NCBI GenBank assembly: GCA_037176885.1
Contig: JAWWNJ010000180.1
Span: 124,001 to 188,000, forward strand
DNA: 64,000 nt
Origin: Favolaschia claudopus
Taxonomy: Eukaryota; Basidiomycota; Agaricomycetes; Agaricales; Mycenaceae
Direction: 5' to 3'
Below are positions 61,534 to 64,000 of the stretch, piece after piece. Made by a program: the position numbers and the translations under genes. Numbering within the stretch: the stretch's first letter is position 1; the number at the start of each line of letters is the position of its first letter. The notes under the pieces are model-generated. The model worked only from the letters and a program-made list of their open reading frames with translations. It did not search any database and had not been told where the DNA came from.

Positions 61534-62129
61534 TACTGTAGCACTTTGTATGGGTGAAACGTAACGCGTAACGCCCGCCCTGTTTCGTTTCAACGGTAAC
61601 GCATAACGGTCGGGTGGTTTCCCTGAGGACTGCGTGACATACAAAGATGTCGAATTATCATGTTTGTGGCTGTAGAATCTACCTGAATCTACTGCTATAA
61701 CCCTCGAGCTCCTCCTCACTGCACTCAATCACTCTCTACAATCTTCGTCAAGATAGAACCGGTACGGTGCATCGGAGACCACGGGCAAGGTGCTGAGCAG
61801 GTGTACCAGAAGCCGGCCGAGGTAGTTTAACTACTGTAGCACTTTGTATGGGTGAAACGTAACGCGTAACGCCCGCCCTGTTTCGTTTCAACGGTAACGC
61901 ATAACGGTCGGGTGGTTTCCCTGAGGACTGCGTGACATACAAAGATGTCGAATTATCATGTTTGTGGCTGTAGAATCTACCTGAATCTACTGCTATAACC
62001 CTCGAGCTCCTCCTCACTGCACTCAATCACTCTCTACAATCTTCGTCAAGATAGAACCGGTACGGTGCATCGGAGACCACGGGCAAGGTGCTGAGCAGGT
62101 GTACCAGAAGCCGGCCGAGGTAGTTTAAC
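61534..62129. repeat. Perfect 298 bp tandem duplication
   Basis: 61534-61831 and 61832-62129 are identical by eye, both starting TACTGTAGCACTTTGTATGG and ending GGCCGAGGTAGTTTAAC. Each start is the terminus of the element described at 61534-62918. Confidence 0.9.
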
Positions 62130-62487
62130 TAGTCGCTCGAAGAGGGCTTGTGGCAGTGTTCCTTTTTAAGGCCTTAGGATGAAAAATACAAATTTTTCCG
62201 GGCTTTTTTAGATGCATTTTTCGGGGAGTTCCAAAGCGGTTTTGCTTCTTATGGCTTGCTGCAGCTGAGTTTTGGCTGAACTTGAGGTTTGTGGACTGAA
62301 ATTGCGCCCGCCAGGGCAATGCAGGTAGCCGAGCTGAGAGCTTGACCCATGTTCCGACGCGCTTCAGCAGAATCAACGGAACCTGCCGGACATTGCCATT
62401 GAGAATCCGGGCCTTTGGCAGCTGCCAAGTTGCCAACCCAGCTGCCGAACCTGCTGAACGTAGCCGAGAAGGGTGACATAATCCAAG

Positions 62488-62585
62488 GTAAGGCTTAATT
62501 AAGGGTTAAGATGGATCCAGCTTCATGTTAACCCTTAGCATTAACTTGAAATTAAGGGTTAATTCATTCTAAGGCTTAACCCTTA
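62488..62585. repeat. Cluster of TTAACCCTTA / TTAAGGGTTAA motifs
   Basis: At least four copies in both orientations within 100 bp (AATTAAGGGTTAAG, GTTAACCCTTAGC, AATTAAGGGTTAATT, CTTAACCCTTAGG). Not a telomere array because they are neither tandem nor in one orientation. Confidence 0.6.
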
Positions 62586-62918
62586 GGAGGAACACTGGCT
62601 TGTGGTGGACCCGTCGCTGGTTTAGGTGTCTGAGCGTGCGCCACGGCGCAGTATTCATGAAAAAAAATTGGTGTATTACGGAGCCCGTAACAAGAGAAAT
62701 GCAATCAAAAGGGCTATGGATACAAAGAAAGCATAAACGAGAGCTAAAAATTGCCCAGAATCCGTTCAAAGTTTGGAAATAGACTTTATCGGTGTTTGCC
62801 CGCCCGTTTCCAAAATTCTATGATGTCACGCATAACGCTGAGGCCGTTTCTGGTTTCCATGCGTAGCGTTTCCAGTCACGCTCGAGGGTCTGTTTCACCC
62901 ATACAAAGTGCTACAGTA

Positions 62919-63144
62919 AAAGCGCAAAAGCGCGTAAGCCAAGTTTACTTCTCTTGCGTGGGATCTACTGCGCGTGGACGCGTAGCCTGGATTTACTGTA
63001 GTATTACGACCAAGTGTTCAGGTGATGGGTGACAGGGACCTGTGAACTGAACACTTTTGGTTGTGGTGACGGTGACACTTGGGTTTTTTCGCCAAAATGA
63101 GGTATGCACCTAAGTACTTTCTCGGTTGTACACTTTCGTTTGTC
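62919..63144. other. Element end and short spacer
   Basis: TACTGTAGTATTACGACC at about 62996 resembles the terminus of the 33719-33983 MITE; CCAAGTGTTCAG and its inverse (CTGAACACTTTTGG) follow. Otherwise nothing is recognised. Confidence 0.4.
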
Positions 63145-63385
63145 TGCAACGCACTCACTAGGCATGACATGTTTCCCTTCATTTGCTGTGCAGAGTACGG
63201 TTGTCGCTGCGCGGTTCTCGTTATGCAGGCGATGTGTCGAATCCATGAAGAGTGTGCCGTTGGGGGCTGCAGTGTTGAGAATGGTGCTGTCAAGCGAGAA
63301 GTTCTCCGTAATTGCGACAGTGAATTTCGATTTATGATCGGGAGCATCGAAGTCATGAGGATTGTAGCTGTGTCAAAAAACGGCA
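63145..63385 (-). pseudogene. MULE-like transposase fragment
   Basis: Minus-strand frame YNPHDFDAPDHKSKFTVAIT, ...NTAAPNGTLFMDSTHRLH, NENRAATTVLCTANEGKHVM. The 'hh.MDSTx+xxNENRAxxThL...DE..H..P' pattern is the first catalytic Asp region of MULE-type transposases in mushrooms. Both the N-terminal zinc finger and the later D/E motifs are missing. A minus-strand frame at 63793-63997 is not obviously connected. Confidence 0.45.
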
Positions 63386-63456
63386 TAAGTGTAAACCCTA
63401 TACAGAGATAGAGATCCTCACTAATACATGTCCCGACTATTGCGTTTCACCATTAG

Positions 63457-63560
63457 AGAGTTTGCGGTGAGCCGCCAGAAGCCACCTGGCGGCTCTAATG
63501 GCATGCGGATTGGAGCGGCTATGCTGTCTGGCGGTAGTCAAGGACTCGTGAAGGGGTCCC
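63457..63560. mobile_element. Left end of a TAGAG-TTTGCG family MITE
   Basis: TTAGAGAGTTTGCGGTGAGC followed by an inverted GCCGCCAGAAGCCACCTGGCGGC resembles the ends at 3447, 17544 and 49015. The other end was not found. Confidence 0.45.
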
Positions 63561-64000
63561 GTGGAGAAGCGACATGGATCAGCGGAGTTTGAAACTTCGC
63601 TCCATTTGGAAGCTGCTAAATTGGGCGACTGCTCCTACTTTCGATACCTCTGAGCATATTTGCCACCCTCCGAGCCTCAAAAATATGTTCAGAGTACTGT
63701 ATATGTGCTACAGTTTGACTGCTTTGGTTTTACCCGGCGGCTTGAAGTCATTTTTTCTCTCATAGCAGGTGAAAACACGCTTGGACTCGATTCTAAACTT
63801 TCGACGAACATTGGAAGTACAAATAGCAGAGAATATTGCGCAAATATACTTTGAAGATAAAATCCACCTTGAAATAGCCAGTTTTTGCAGTGAGCTCGAC
63901 CATAGAGCTCAACCGCGAGTGCGCAAAGCTTTCGGTGTGTGATGGCCGTCGCAGCGACTTTCCTAGAATGGATGCCGTGATCAAGCCGAGCCATCAATTG
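63561..64000. other. No recognised gene
   Basis: A minus-strand frame at 63793-63997 (RLDHGIHSRKVAATAITHRK, ...AVELYGRAHC) looks coding but its family is unknown to me; it may continue beyond the window. Confidence 0.3.

Larger units (their letters stand above)
61534..62918. mobile_element. TIR element TACTGTAGCACTTTGTATGG, left end duplicated
   Basis: The left end is matched inverted at about 62892-62918 (GTTTCACCCATACAAAGTGC TACAGTA). TA-type borders fit a mariner-like element. The body has no recognised gene; TTAACCCTTA/TAAGGGTTAA motifs cluster at 62488-62585. Confidence 0.65.

Noticed and set aside
62488..62585. Telomeric or subtelomeric repeat
   Set aside because: TTAACCCTTA motifs are scattered in both orientations and not arranged head-to-tail; no array reaches the window edge.

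Overview
The window is a repeat-dominated stretch of a filamentous fungal genome, most probably a mushroom-forming basidiomycete (Agaricomycetes). The reasons are: many introns of about 45-60 nt with GTRNGT/YAG ends; gene families typical of that class (BTB-domain protein, F-box/LRR-like protein, DUF6729-like protein, Ulp1-like peptidase, a DDE 'integrase core' family); and the mixture of Ty3/gypsy, Ty1/copia, Ngaro-type tyrosine-recombinase elements, hAT, Tc1/mariner-like elements and very many small inverted-repeat elements (MITEs). No bacterial features (operons, Shine-Dalgarno sites, CRISPR arrays) were seen. Almost every recognisable gene is mobile or has been hit by a mobile element.

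Layout. 0-10 kb: a broken F-box/LRR-like gene, a mariner-like element (1022-2539) carrying a nested hAT-type MITE, a 1.8 kb inverted-repeat element (4992-6784) with a Myb/SANT-like gene fragment and a nested hAT MITE, then gene-poor DNA. 10-16.5 kb: Tc1-like termini, nested MITEs, a fold-back element and the 3' end of a hAT transposase. 16.7-25.2 kb: a minus-strand Ty3/gypsy element with two identical 240 bp LTRs but no reverse transcriptase or RNase H. 25.2-29.1 kb: a LINE tail, a 695 bp fold-back element, a small Cys-rich gene and a DDE integrase-core gene broken by a MITE. 29.4-33.7 kb: a structurally complete Ngaro-like element with split direct repeats, Gag, RT-RNase H and tyrosine recombinase, minus strand.

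33.7-42.7 kb: a BTB-domain gene with one in-frame stop, several MITEs, a 3.3 kb inverted-repeat element, and a DUF6729-like gene that was first split by a hAT MITE and then partly inverted. 42.8-47.8 kb: an apparently intact two-gene DNA transposon (DDE_3 transposase plus an acidic/SAM-like protein on the opposite strand) whose two promoters lie in the inverted repeats; it is flanked by palindromic MITEs. 47.8-49.6 kb: a Ty1/copia pol relic hit by three small repeats. 50-54.5 kb: mostly unassigned DNA with a frameshifted gene relic and a hAT transposase terminal exon. 55.3-60 kb: an Ulp1-like peptidase gene interrupted by a MITE and by a gag-only copia element. 60-64 kb: element ends, a perfect 298 bp tandem duplication and a MULE-like transposase fragment.

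The window is best read as layered insertions. In many cases the target-site duplication is visible (8 bp for hAT-like, TA for mariner-like, 5 bp for copia), so the order of events can be reconstructed by eye. All coordinates of inverted repeats were read by hand and may be off by a few bases. Protein family names rest on motif recognition, not on database searches.
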